A stretch of 64,000 nt of DNA from NCBI GenBank assembly GCA_963704335.1, contig OY969889.1, forward strand, positions 2,046,001 through 2,110,000. Reading direction: 5' to 3'. A program made the translations under genes and the position numbers. The notes beneath the pieces were generated by a model. It worked only from the letters and a program-made list of their open reading frames with translations, ran no database searches and was not told where the DNA came from. Numbering within the stretch: the first letter of the stretch is position 1; every line of letters starts with the position of its first letter. The stretch comes from PALSA-612 sp963704335 (GTDB lineage Bacteria; Actinomycetota; Thermoleophilia; Gaiellales; Gaiellaceae). Below are positions 50,422 to 59,064 of the stretch, in pieces.

Positions 50422-51837
50422 ATGGAATGCGACGTCGCCGTCCTCGGAGGCGGACCGGGCGGCTACACGGCCGCGATCCGAGCCGCTCAGCTGGGCGCGG
50501 CGGTCGTCTGCATCGAGCAGGAGGCCGAGCTGGGAGGCACGTGCCTTCGCGTCGGCTGTATTCCGACGAAAGCCTGGGTGCAGACCGCGCACGGCCTCAA
50601 GGCGGCGGAGGAGACGTTCGCGAAGCTCGGCGTCTCCGTCGGCCCGCCGCAGCTCGACTTCGGCGCAGCCAACGAGTGGAAGAACGGCGTTTCCAAGCAG
50701 ATGACGGGCGGCGTCGCCATGCTGCTCAAGGCCAACGGCGTGGAGTGGGTACGCGGTACCGGCCGCTTCAAGGACGCGAACACGATCGCGGTCGAGGGAG
50801 GCGAGGAGGTGACGTTCTCGTCCGCCATCGTCGCCACGGGCGCATACCCCATGCGCCCGCCGATCCCGGGCCTCGACTCGCCCCGCTGCGTCGACTCGAC
50901 GGGACTGCTCGCGCAGACGGAAGTGCCTAGCCGGCTTGCCATTCTGGGCGGAGGCATCATCGGCTGCGAGTTCGCATCGATCTTCCAGCGCTTCGGCTCC
51001 GAGGTGACGATCATCGAGATGCTCGACACGCTGATCCCGCAGGAGGACGACGACGCGACGAAGGAGCTCGCGAAGCAGTTCGGCAAGCGCGGGATCGCGC
51101 TCCAGCTCGGCAAGCAGTGCACGAAGGTCGAGGAGAGCGGCGACGGCCTGACGGTGCACTTCGGCGAGGGAGAGACCTTGCAGGCCGACCTCATGCTCGT
51201 CTCGGTCGGCCGAGCGCCGCTCGTCGAGGGCATCGGCCTCGAGCAGGCGGGCGTGCAGTTCGACCCGCGCCAGGGCATCGCCGCGGACGATCACCGGCGG
51301 ACGTCGGTGCCCCACATCTACGCCGTCGGGGACTGCGCCGGTTACTGGCAGCTCGCGCACACCGCGTTCCGCGAGGGTGAGATCGCCGCCGAGAACGCCA
51401 CCGGCCACGAAGCCGTCATGGGTGCCCGAGCCGTGCCGCGCCCGATCTATACCGATCCGGAGATCGCCGGTGTCGGCCTGACGGAGGCGGAGGCACGTGA
51501 GCAGCACGGCGACGACGTGTCCGTCGGCAAGTTCCCGTGGGCGGCGAATGCCCGGGCGGTGATGCAGAACGAGACCGTCGGCTGGGTGAAGTCGATCCAC
51601 GAGAGCCGCTACGGGGAGCTGCTCGGCGTGATCATGGTCGGGCCGCACGTGACCGATCTCATCGAGGCGGCCGTCGTGGCGCTCGACGCCGAGGCGACGG
51701 TCGAGACGGTGGCCGACGGCATGGCCGCGCATCCCACGTTGTCCGAGGCATTCAAGGAGGCGGGTCTCGTCGCGCTCGGCCGCCCGATCCACGTCGGGCC
51801 ACGTCGGCGTGCGACGGCCTCGACGCAAAGCTCGTGA
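50422..51837 (+). CDS. lpd: Dihydrolipoamide dehydrogenase (E3)
   Basis: A 471-residue flavoprotein disulfide reductase that reoxidises the lipoyl arm of E2. FAD motif LGGGPGGYTAAIRAAQLG, redox disulfide GGTCLRVGCIPTK, NAD motif LGGGIIGCEFASIFQRFG, second FAD motif YAVGDCAG and the C-terminal catalytic HPTLSE are all present. ATG 50422 is preferred: the frame is open back to 50254, but that 56-residue extension is encoded wholly within the structured element and has no homology. No Shine-Dalgarno or TANNNT box is next to the ATG. Confidence 0.92.
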   Translation: MECDVAVLGGGPGGYTAAIRAAQLGAAVVCIEQEAELGGTCLRVGCIPTKAWVQTAHGLKAAEETFAKLGVSVGPPQLDFGAANEWKNGVSKQMTGGVAMLLKANGVEWVRGTGRFKDANTIAVEGGEEVTFSSAIVATGAYPMRPPIPGLDSPRCVDSTGLLAQTEVPSRLAILGGGIIGCEFASIFQRFGSEVTIIEMLDTLIPQEDDDATKELAKQFGKRGIALQLGKQCTKVEESGDGLTVHFGEGETLQADLMLVSVGRAPLVEGIGLEQAGVQFDPRQGIAADDHRRTSVPHIYAVGDCAGYWQLAHTAFREGEIAAENATGHEAVMGARAVPRPIYTDPEIAGVGLTEAEAREQHGDDVSVGKFPWAANARAVMQNETVGWVKSIHESRYGELLGVIMVGPHVTDLIEAAVVALDAEATVETVADGMAAHPTLSEAFKEAGLVALGRPIHVGPRRRATASTQSS

Positions 51838-51873
51838 ATCGAATAGCCTCAAAGACCTTCGGAAAGGAGTGAC

Positions 51874-52188
51874 ATGAAGAAGCTGCTCGCATTGCTCGCG
51901 GCAGTCGGGGCCATCGTCTTCTTCTGGCGGAAGAAGCAGAAGCAGGACGACGCGTCGAGCTGGGACACGGCCTCCGATACGGCCTCCTCCTGGGGCGACA
52001 CCGCCCAGGACAAGGCCGAGGATGCCGCTGACAAGACGAAAGACGCCGCCGACAAGACGTCCGACGCGGTGAAGGACGCCGCCGACAAGACGTCTGACGC
52101 GACGAAAGACGCCGCCGACAAGGCAGCCGACGCGACGAAAGACGCCGCCGACAAGGCATCTGACGCCGTAGACGACGCGACGTCCTAA
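51874..52188 (+). CDS. LEA-like membrane-anchored repeat protein
   Basis: A 104-residue protein: N-terminal membrane helix (KKLLALLAAVGAIVFFW) and RKKQKQ stop-transfer, similar to DLW-39-type small actinobacterial proteins, then Asp/Ala/Lys/Thr-rich 11-residue repeats of the form KDAADKTSDAV (about residues 48-100). Such repeats form amphipathic helices on drying or at membranes in LEA group 3 proteins. ATG follows a clear AAAGGAG Shine-Dalgarno, and TAGCCT at 51845-51850 may be the promoter. Function inferred only from composition. Confidence 0.7.
   Translation: MKKLLALLAAVGAIVFFWRKKQKQDDASSWDTASDTASSWGDTAQDKAEDAADKTKDAADKTSDAVKDAADKTSDATKDAADKAADATKDAADKASDAVDDATS
52038..52160 (+). repeat. 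Tandem repeats within the LEA-like gene
   Basis: The unit GACGCCGCCGACAAG recurs about five times with short spacers (AAA/AAG, ACG/GCA changes), encoding the KDAADK repeats. The near identity at DNA level suggests recent expansion by slippage or unequal exchange. Confidence 0.7.
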
Positions 52189-52220
52189 ATAGCTTCTGGT
52201 TCCCCGCCCAGGCACTATGA

Positions 52221-52898
52221 GTGGGCATGGGTTGGCCGCGGACCCCCGGGCAGCTCGACTCCGAGCAGGATCGGCTGGCGGCTGAGATCTGGACCGCCTG
52301 GCGGCCGCTCGGCCGTTACACGGTGGGCGCGGTGTACGTGTGTTTCGACCAGGCAGGGCCGGGGAACGGTTCCAGGGGTGATCGGGGGTTCGCAGCTGCA
52401 GCGTGCGGCAACGAGGTCGCCGTCGTCACCGGGCAGGCGCCGGCCGGCTACTCGCCGGGTCGGCTTGCCTTACGGCAGGGCCCGCTGCTCGCGCGCGCGA
52501 TCCACGGTCTCAGCGCCTTCCCTGACGTACTGCTCGTGGACGCCACAGGCAGAGACCACCCGCGGCGATGCGGGCTCGCCCTCCACCTGGGCGCCACTCT
52601 GGGGGTGCCCACCGTGGGCGTGACGCACCGGCCGTTTGGCGCCGAGGGTGACTGGCCTGCAGACGAGCGCGGCGCCACGAGCCAACTCCTGCTGAACGGC
52701 GAGCGCGTCGGCTACTGGGTGCGGACGAAGCGCGGCACACGGCCGCTCGCAGCGCACGCGGCCTGGCGCACGGGCCCCGAAGCGGCTGTCGAGGTAGTAC
52801 TCGTAGCGACCGACCGGGCTCGCTCGCCGGAGCCACTGCGCCGCGCGCGGGCTGCCGCGCGCCGCCTGCGCGCACAGCAAGCTCTTTCCCTGGCGTGA
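52221..52898 (+). CDS. Endonuclease V homologue with missing catalytic residues
   Basis: A 225-residue protein with the endonuclease V fold. VDATGRDHPRRCGLALHLG and TVGVTHRPFG align with the family's central motifs, and YSPGRLALRQGPLLARA aligns with the YIPGLLAFREGPL region. Compared with Thermotoga EndoV, the first metal Asp (VAGVDLSF) is replaced (VGAVYVCF), the Glu of FREGP is Gln (LRQGP) and the Lys of GVAKS is His. Only the Asp of LVDATG and a His near the C-terminus remain. It probably binds rather than cuts deaminated nucleic acid. Start GTG 52221; ATG 52227 is an alternative. Confidence 0.7.
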   Translation: MGMGWPRTPGQLDSEQDRLAAEIWTAWRPLGRYTVGAVYVCFDQAGPGNGSRGDRGFAAAACGNEVAVVTGQAPAGYSPGRLALRQGPLLARAIHGLSAFPDVLLVDATGRDHPRRCGLALHLGATLGVPTVGVTHRPFGAEGDWPADERGATSQLLLNGERVGYWVRTKRGTRPLAAHAAWRTGPEAAVEVVLVATDRARSPEPLRRARAAARRLRAQQALSLA

Positions 52899-54097
52899 GG
52901 CGGCCGCGCCGCGAGCACGTCGCGCTCGGTGCCGGGCTGCTGCTGGCGGTCGTCGTCGCCGTTGCCCTGCTCGCCCGAGGTGGGGAGGAGGAACCGCCGC
53001 CGAGCGCCCAGCCTCCGCCACCGCCGTCCGAGCCATCGCCGCCGCCACCACCGCCGCCGCCACCACCGCCGCCACCACCACCACCACCACCACCACCACC
53101 ACCACCCGCGACTCGGCACGAGGCGGCCGTGCGGGACGGCAGACTCGTCGTGGACGGCGCACCGTTCTTTCCGATCTTTTCGTGGGGCGAGTGCACCGAC
53201 GGCTTCGAGACGAGCCTGCCCGTGGGCACCAACCTCTACGCGGCCAATCGCTGCGGCGGGCTCGAGGCCCAGCTGTCCACGCTCGGCGACCGCGCATTGT
53301 CGGCAGCCGTCGCCGGCGAAGCTGTGCCCGACCCGGGCGCCGTCGTGGGCGTCTTCTATCCCGACGAGCCTGACGGGCAAGGGCTGACCGCGAAGACCAT
53401 GCCCACGATCGATCCGAGCCACGGCGTGCGCTTCCTGACGCTCACCAACCACTTCTATTCGGGCGCGGCGCCGCTCGCCCAGGGCCGCGGCATCTACCCG
53501 GGACTGATCGCGAAGGCGGACATGATCGGCTTCGACCTGTACCCGTTGCAGAACTGGTGCCGGCCGGAGCGGCTCGTCGACGTCTACTTCTCACAGCGGG
53601 AGCTCGTCGAGCTCGCGCAGGGTAAGCCGACGTTCCAGTGGATCGAGGCAGCGGGGATGACGTGCCCGCACGACGGGCCGACCGCCGTCACTCCCGACAC
53701 GGTGCGGGCGGAATCCTGGCTGGCTATCGCGGGCGGCGCCAAGGGCCTCGGTTTCTTCCCACCCGCCGCGTGGACGGGCGATGTCGGCGAGGCGATCGCC
53801 GAGGTGACGCAGACGGTGCGCGAGCTCGGGCCTGCGCTGACGTCGCCAGAGGTCGGCGTGCAGGTGGAGCCGACCGACGGCCTCGTGAAGGCGGGCGCGC
53901 GCAAGCACGGCGGACGGCTCGCGATCGTCGTGGCCAATGCCGGCTACGAGCCGGCTCAGGCGACGATCACCGTGCCCGGCCTTGCCGGTCGTACGCTCTC
54001 GGTGGTCGGCAGCGGCCGCACGGTCACGCCGAACGGAGACACCTTCACCGAACGTTTCCCGGCTCTCGGTGCTCGCGTGTACGTCACCCGCGGCTAG
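52895..54097 (+). CDS. Membrane-anchored glycoside-hydrolase-like protein with poly-proline stalk
   Basis: A 400-residue protein: basic N-terminus, membrane helix (about 11-27, LGAGLLLAVVVAVALLA), a Pro-rich stalk with 23 consecutive prolines, then an extracellular TIM-barrel-like domain. Visible elements are VDGAPFFPIFSWGECTDG, VVGVFYPDEPDGQG, ADMIGFDLYPLQNWC and FQWIEAAGMTC, as in glycosidase-like proteins with a YPL/D motif. It ends in a small beta domain (ATITVPGLAGRTLSVVGSG). Catalytic Glu/Asp cannot be assigned with certainty. GTG overlaps the EndoV-like stop as GTGA. Confidence 0.65.
   Translation: MRRPRREHVALGAGLLLAVVVAVALLARGGEEEPPPSAQPPPPPSEPSPPPPPPPPPPPPPPPPPPPPPPPATRHEAAVRDGRLVVDGAPFFPIFSWGECTDGFETSLPVGTNLYAANRCGGLEAQLSTLGDRALSAAVAGEAVPDPGAVVGVFYPDEPDGQGLTAKTMPTIDPSHGVRFLTLTNHFYSGAAPLAQGRGIYPGLIAKADMIGFDLYPLQNWCRPERLVDVYFSQRELVELAQGKPTFQWIEAAGMTCPHDGPTAVTPDTVRAESWLAIAGGAKGLGFFPPAAWTGDVGEAIAEVTQTVRELGPALTSPEVGVQVEPTDGLVKAGARKHGGRLAIVVANAGYEPAQATITVPGLAGRTLSVVGSGRTVTPNGDTFTERFPALGARVYVTRG
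53039..53107 (+). repeat. CCA/CCG microsatellite encoding 23 prolines
   Basis: Sixty-nine bases of proline codons in a row, the last third almost pure CCA triplets. The tract is prone to slippage, and its length may vary between cells or be mis-assembled. It separates the membrane helix from the extracellular domain. Confidence 0.85.
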
Positions 54098-54125
54098 CCG
54101 CTCCCGTTTCTATGATCGGTGGCCG

Positions 54126-57100
54126 ATGTCCGCGCCGTCGTTCGTCCACCTCCACGTCCACTCGGAGTATTCGATCCTCGACGGCGCCTGCCGCATCCCG
54201 GCGCTCACCGCCCGAGCCGCAGAGCTCGAGATGCCGGCCGTCGCTCTCACAGACCACGGCTCGCTCGCCGGAGCGGTCGAGCTCTACCGGGAGTGCGGCA
54301 AGCAGGGCGTCAAGCCCGTGCTCGGCTGCGAGGTCTACGTCGCGGAGGATCGTCACCGGCAGGCCAAGGGGTACGCGCACCTGACGTTGCTGGCCGAGAC
54401 GAACGAGGGCTACGGCAACCTCATCAAGCTCTCCTCGCTCGGCTACCTCGAGGGCTACTACTACAAGCCCCGCGTCGACTGGGAGCTGCTCGAGCGGCAC
54501 TCGAAGGGGATCGTGGCGCTGTCGGGTTGTCTCTCGGGCCGGGTCTGCAAGGCGCTCGAGGAGAGCCGGCCGCAGGACGCCGCCGCCGACCTCGACCGCC
54601 TGGCGCAGGTCTTCGGCCGCGACTCGACGTACGTCGAGATCCAGAACGCCGGCCTCGCCGAGCAGCAGCGCATCAACCCCGAGCTCGTGAAGCTTGCGAC
54701 GACGGCCGGCTTGCCGCTCGTGGCCACCGGCGACGTTCACTACCTCCGCCACGAGGATGCGCTCGCCCACGAGGCGCTGCTCTGCATCCAGTCGGGGGAC
54801 TCGCTGAAGAACCCCGACCACTGGAAGTTCGACACCGACCAGTTCTTCTTCAAGTCCCAGGCCGAGATGCTGGCGGACTTCCCGGGGCACGAGGACGCGC
54901 TCGCCCGCACGCTCGAGATCGCCGAGCGCTGCACGGTGACGCTCGAGCTCGGCCAGATCCTGCTGCCCTCGTACCCCACGCCCGACGGTCGCGACGCGTT
55001 CGAGTACCTCGTGGAGCTCGCGGAGGCGGGGCTCCCCAGCCGCTACCCGCAGCGGACGCCGGAGCTCGACGAGCGACTCGCATTCGAGCTGAAGACCATC
55101 CGCGAGATGGGCTTCGCCGACTATTTCCTCATCGTCTGGGACCTCATCTCGTTCGCCCGGGAGAACGGCATCAGCGTCGGGCCGGGACGAGGGTCGACCG
55201 CAGGCTCGCTCGTCGCCTACTGCCTGGGCATCACCGAGATCGACCCGATGAAGTACGACCTGCTCTTCGAGCGCATGCTGAACCCGGGCCGGAAGTCCAT
55301 GCCCGACATCGACATCGACTTCGCCGTCGCCGGCCGCGATCGCGTCATCAACTACGCGGCCGAGAAGTACGGGCGCGACCGCGTGGCGCAGATCATCACC
55401 TTCGGGACGATGATGGCGCGCGCCGCGATTCGTGACGCCGGCCGTGTGCTCGAAGTGCCGTACGGCACCGTCGACCGGATCGCGAAGCTCGTTCCGGAAG
55501 GGCCGAAGGTCTACCTCGAGGAGTCCCTGAAGCCCGGCCAGGAGCTGCGGGCGTCGTACGACGCCGACCCGCTCGTGCGCGAGATCATCGATCTGGCGAA
55601 GCCGCTCGAGGGGCTGGTGCGCCAGGACTCGATCCACGCAGCCGGAGTCGTGATCGCCGACCGACCGCTGACGGACATCGTGCCGCTCCAGCAGAAGGGC
55701 CCCGAACAGGAGCTCGTGACGCAACTGGCGATGGGCGACGTCGAGGCTCTGGGCCTCCTGAAGATCGACTTCCTCGGCCTGCGGAACCTCGACGTGATCG
55801 ACGCCGCGGTGAAGCTCGTCGGTGACGTCGACATCGCGGCGATCCCGCTCGACGACGCCGCGACGTACCAGATGCTCCAGCGCGGCGACACCGCCGGCGT
55901 CTTCCAGTTCGAGTCCTCTGGCATGCGCGAGGCGCTGCGGCAGGTGAAGCCGACGGAGTTCGAGGACCTCATCGCGCTCGTCGCGCTCTTCCGGCCCGGC
56001 CCGATGTCGTACATCCCCGTCTACGCGCGGCGCAAGGCCGGTCAGGAGGCCGTGACGTTCGCCGACCCACGGCTCGAGGAGATCACCGGAGGCACGTACG
56101 CCATCTGCATCTACCAGGAGCAGTACATGGAGATCGCGAAGCAGCTGGCGGGCTTCTCTCCCGCGGAAGCCGACGATCTCCGCAAGGCCATCGGCAAGAA
56201 GATCCACTCGCTGATGGCCTCGCTGAAGGACAAGTTCGTCGAGGGCGCGCTGGCGAACGCCGTCGCCGCGGACGTGGCACGCGGCCTGTGGAGCGACATG
56301 GAGAAGGCCCAGGACTACTCCTTCAACAAGTCGCACGCCGCCTGCTACGCGCTCATCGCCTATCGCACGGCCTACCTGAAGGCACACCACACGGCGCAGT
56401 ACATGGCGGCGCTCATCTCCTCCGTCATGAACACGAAGGACCGCGTGCCGTACTACGTCAACGCCTGCGACGAGATGGGCATCGAGGTACTGCCACCCGA
56501 CGTGAACGCGTCCCAGGTCGACTTCGCCGTCGTGGAAGGGAAGATCCGCTTCGGGCTCAACGCCGTCAAGAATGTCGGCGAAGCGGCTTCGCAGGCGGTC
56601 GTCGCGGCGCGGGAGACGGACGGCGCGTTCGTATCGCTCTGGGACTTCACGGAGCGCGTCGACCCGCAGCTCGTGAACAAGCGTGCGCTGGAATCGCTCG
56701 TGAAGGCAGGCGCGCTCGACTCGACGAGCAACTCCCGCAAGGGCATGCTCGATGTGCTCGAGCATGCACTCTCCTACGGCCAGACGAAGCAGGCCGACCG
56801 TGTCTCCGGGCAGTCGTCGATCTTCGACGACCTGCCCGACGCCTCCGATGCGCCGAGAGCGGCGCCCCATCCCACCATCTCCGCCGGTGAGTACGACAAG
56901 CCCGAGCTCTTGCGGCTGGAGAAAGAGGCGCTCGGCATCTACGTCTCCGAGCATCCGCTCGATGCCGTTCGCGACCAGCTTCGACGCAAGACCGACTCGA
57001 CCGTGGCCGACCTCGAGCGCCGTCGCGACGGCGAAGTGGTGACGATCGGCGGCATCGTCTCGACCGTGAAACAGCTGACGACGAAGAAGGGCGACCCGAT

Positions 57101-57518
57101 GGTCTTCCTCTCTCTCGGGGATCTCTCGGGGGAGGCCGAAGTGGTCGTCTTCAACAGCGTGTTCGCGGCCTCGCGCGAGCTGTGCCACGCCGACAGCGTG
57201 CTCGTCGTCAAGGGCCGCGTCGACCACAAGCAGGAGGGCGAGACGAAGCTCATCGCGCTCGAGGTCTCGGCTTTCGAGGCCGCGCGAGTGCCCACCGAGG
57301 TAAGGCTGAAGGTCGACGCACGGGCGGCGCGGGCCGGCATCGTCCGCGAGCTGGGCCACGTCGTGAAGGACTTCCCGGGCGACGCCCGCGTCGTCGTGGC
57401 GCTCGAGACGTCGGAAGGCCCCCGGACGCTCGAGCTCGGCCCGGATTACCGCGTGCGCCCCGAGGCCGACTTCTTCGCCGAGGTGAAGGCTCTCCTCGGC
57501 GAAGCCGCCGTTCTTTGA
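54126..57518 (+). CDS. dnaE: DNA polymerase III alpha subunit
   Basis: A 1130-residue replicative polymerase. PHP domain start FVHLHVHSEYSILDGACRI, palm with GPGRGSTAGSLVAYCLG and the catalytic aspartates in MPDIDIDFAVAGRDR, and the third Asp in LLKIDFLGLRNLDVID. A helix-hairpin-helix region follows, then an OB-fold (TIGGIVSTVKQLTTKKGDP) near the C-terminus. Length and order fit DnaE1. ATG 54126 has TATGAT (54111-54116) nine bases upstream; the frame extends further back into the preceding gene but has no homology there. The next gene's TTG overlaps the stop. Confidence 0.95.
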   Translation: MSAPSFVHLHVHSEYSILDGACRIPALTARAAELEMPAVALTDHGSLAGAVELYRECGKQGVKPVLGCEVYVAEDRHRQAKGYAHLTLLAETNEGYGNLIKLSSLGYLEGYYYKPRVDWELLERHSKGIVALSGCLSGRVCKALEESRPQDAAADLDRLAQVFGRDSTYVEIQNAGLAEQQRINPELVKLATTAGLPLVATGDVHYLRHEDALAHEALLCIQSGDSLKNPDHWKFDTDQFFFKSQAEMLADFPGHEDALARTLEIAERCTVTLELGQILLPSYPTPDGRDAFEYLVELAEAGLPSRYPQRTPELDERLAFELKTIREMGFADYFLIVWDLISFARENGISVGPGRGSTAGSLVAYCLGITEIDPMKYDLLFERMLNPGRKSMPDIDIDFAVAGRDRVINYAAEKYGRDRVAQIITFGTMMARAAIRDAGRVLEVPYGTVDRIAKLVPEGPKVYLEESLKPGQELRASYDADPLVREIIDLAKPLEGLVRQDSIHAAGVVIADRPLTDIVPLQQKGPEQELVTQLAMGDVEALGLLKIDFLGLRNLDVIDAAVKLVGDVDIAAIPLDDAATYQMLQRGDTAGVFQFESSGMREALRQVKPTEFEDLIALVALFRPGPMSYIPVYARRKAGQEAVTFADPRLEEITGGTYAICIYQEQYMEIAKQLAGFSPAEADDLRKAIGKKIHSLMASLKDKFVEGALANAVAADVARGLWSDMEKAQDYSFNKSHAACYALIAYRTAYLKAHHTAQYMAALISSVMNTKDRVPYYVNACDEMGIEVLPPDVNASQVDFAVVEGKIRFGLNAVKNVGEAASQAVVAARETDGAFVSLWDFTERVDPQLVNKRALESLVKAGALDSTSNSRKGMLDVLEHALSYGQTKQADRVSGQSSIFDDLPDASDAPRAAPHPTISAGEYDKPELLRLEKEALGIYVSEHPLDAVRDQLRRKTDSTVADLERRRDGEVVTIGGIVSTVKQLTTKKGDPMVFLSLGDLSGEAEVVVFNSVFAASRELCHADSVLVVKGRVDHKQEGETKLIALEVSAFEAARVPTEVRLKVDARAARAGIVRELGHVVKDFPGDARVVVALETSEGPRTLELGPDYRVRPEADFFAEVKALLGEAAVL

Positions 57519-57895
57519 GGCTGACCGGGCTCGCGCCGGTCCTGCTCGTCCCGGACGTCGCCACTGAGGCGGCGTACTTCCACGACCGGCTCGGCTTCGA
57601 GATCGAGCTCTACGACCGAATTCCCGAGCACTATGCGTTCGCGAGCCGCGACGGTTGTCACATCCACTTTGCTCACTTCCATGGCGTGGTGCCTCGTCCG
57701 AACAGCAAAGCTGCGCCGCCGGACATGTTCGACGTCTATCTCTACGTCGACGACGTGGAGGCGCTTCACGAGGAGCTGGTCGAACGCGGCGCGGATCTCA
57801 TCCTGCCGCCGACGAAGCAGGGCTATGGGTTGGTCGAGATCCGGGTCCGCGACCCATTCGGCTACGTCCTCGCCTTCGGCCAGGAGGGACGTTGA
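57515..57895 (+). CDS. VOC-family (glyoxalase-like) protein
   Basis: A 126-residue VOC module: LAPVLLVPDVATEAAYFHDRLGF, then CHIHFAHFHG and VDDVEALHEELVERGADLIL, ending EIRVRDPFGYVLAFG. The terminal Glu-x-R-x-R-D-P-x-G pattern is that of bleomycin-resistance-like members. The TTG start overlaps the dnaE stop as TTGA, giving translational coupling with the polymerase gene, probably coincidental for function. Confidence 0.8.
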   Translation: MRLTGLAPVLLVPDVATEAAYFHDRLGFEIELYDRIPEHYAFASRDGCHIHFAHFHGVVPRPNSKAAPPDMFDVYLYVDDVEALHEELVERGADLILPPTKQGYGLVEIRVRDPFGYVLAFGQEGR

Positions 57896-57932
57896 GGATC
57901 GTGCGCAAGGCGCTCGCTCCGAGACGCTCGCG

Positions 57933-58367
57933 CTAGTCCGCCAGGCCCTTCTCGCGTAGCTCCTCGAGCGCCTCGTCCGACTTCTCGAGACCTTCGAGCC
58001 CCATTCCCTCGAGGACTTGCGGCGTCTTGGAGAACTGGATCTCGCGGTAGTCGACCACCTGCCAGTGGTTGCCCCACGGGTCGAGGAAGTCGTGGCTGCC
58101 GATCATGCTCGCGCCGGCCTCGCGAGCACGCTCCACCGTCGCCTCCTGGTCGTCGACGACGAGGCCGATGTGCCGGCCGCCGTCGGGCGGTTGCGTCCGC
58201 CCTGCCTCCAGGGCGATGAACTGGTCGCCGAGGTCGATGAAGGCCATCCGCCGGCCGCGCCCGCGGAGCGTCAGCTCGCCGAAGATCTTCTCGAAGAACT
58301 CGAGCGCCTCGTCGATCGAGCCCACCTCGACGGCGACGTGGTTGATCCCGACCGGACGGGGTCCCAT
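57933..58367 (-). CDS. VOC-family (glyoxalase-like) protein
   Basis: A 144-residue VOC module: GINHVAVEVGSIDEALEFFE, MAFIDLGDQFIALEAG, RHIGLVVDDQEATVERAREA and FLDPWGNHWQVVDY, with an extra C-terminal helix. The His of INHVAVEV and Glu-equivalents suggest an intact metal site. ATG is supported by TACGCT (complement of 58375-58380) seven bases upstream. It converges with the VOC gene at 57515; the two are not closely similar. Confidence 0.85.
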   Translation of the reverse strand: MGPRPVGINHVAVEVGSIDEALEFFEKIFGELTLRGRGRRMAFIDLGDQFIALEAGRTQPPDGGRHIGLVVDDQEATVERAREAGASMIGSHDFLDPWGNHWQVVDYREIQFSKTPQVLEGMGLEGLEKSDEALEELREKGLAD

Positions 58368-58468
58368 CGGAACCAGCGTAGCCGCGGCGGTGTAGGCAGG
58401 GCGTCTACCAAGGAGGACTGATGTGTGTGGGAGGCGGGCGACTCAGAGCTGACGGGGTCGCTCCGAGT

Positions 58469-58474
58469 GGAACC
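58469..58474 (+). promoter_or_regulatory. Possible ECF-type -35 element
   Basis: GGAACC at 58469-58474 resembles the GGAAC -35 motif recognised by many ECF sigma factors and lies 30 bases before the sigma gene's start. A TGTACT about 16 bases further could be the -10 region. It would allow autoregulation by the sigma factor. Confidence 0.35.
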
Positions 58475-58503
58475 GCCCCACACTGTGAGGTGTACTACGA
58501 ACG

Positions 58504-59064
58504 GTGGTGGGCCGGCCACTCGACGAGTCCGAGCTCGTCCTCCGTGCGAAGCGGGGCGACGAGGACGCCTACGAGGAGCTCGTTCGCATGCACCAGGGCA
58601 TCGCCTTTCGCACCGCCTACATCTTCACCGGCGCGGCCGAGGACGCGCAGGAGGCGGCCCAGGATGCCTTCGTCAAGGCGTTTCGCGCGCTTGGCCGGTT
58701 CCGCGAGGGAGCGCCTTTCCGTCCGTGGCTGCTGAAGATCGTGGCCAACGAGGCCCGGAACCGCCGCCGCGCGGCGGGGAGGAGGGAAGCGCTCACCGTG
58801 CGTGCTGCGACGAGCGCCGGCGCGGAGGACGCGGCTCCGTCCCCCGAGTCGGCCCTCCTCTCCGCCGAGCGGCGGGACGAGCTCATGGCCGCGCTCAACC
58901 GGCTGCGTAGCGAGGACCGCGAGGTGATCGCGTGCCGTTACTTCCTCGACCTGTCCGAAGAAGACACGGCCGCTGCGCTGGGGTGGAAGCGCGGCACCGT
59001 CAAGTCGCGCCTCTCACGCGCTCTCGAGCGGCTGCGGGCCGAAATGGAGGTGCACGTTGCCTGA
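58504..59064 (+). CDS. ECF-type RNA polymerase sigma factor
   Basis: A 186-residue sigma-70-family ECF factor. Region 2 is ELVLRAKRGDEDAYEELVRM ... AEDAQEAAQDAFVKAFRALG, region 4 is LRSEDREVIACRYFLDLSEE followed by the recognition helix WKRGTVKSRLSRALERLR. A ~40-residue linker separates them. It redirects polymerase to a stress or envelope regulon. The gene for a membrane partner overlaps its end by 8 bp. GTG 58504 or the adjacent GTG 58507 may start it. Confidence 0.92.
   Translation: MVGRPLDESELVLRAKRGDEDAYEELVRMHQGIAFRTAYIFTGAAEDAQEAAQDAFVKAFRALGRFREGAPFRPWLLKIVANEARNRRRAAGRREALTVRAATSAGAEDAAPSPESALLSAERRDELMAALNRLRSEDREVIACRYFLDLSEEDTAAALGWKRGTVKSRLSRALERLRAEMEVHVA

Noticed and set aside
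52038..52160. CRISPR array
   Set aside because: The repeats are in frame within a coding gene, have no regular unique spacers and encode a KDAADK motif.
54084..57359. A 1091-codon open frame on the minus strand opposite dnaE
   Set aside because: It is the third-position mirror of a high-GC coding gene, is rich in Arg/Leu/Val/Asp, and has no domain signal; dnaE is certain on the plus strand.
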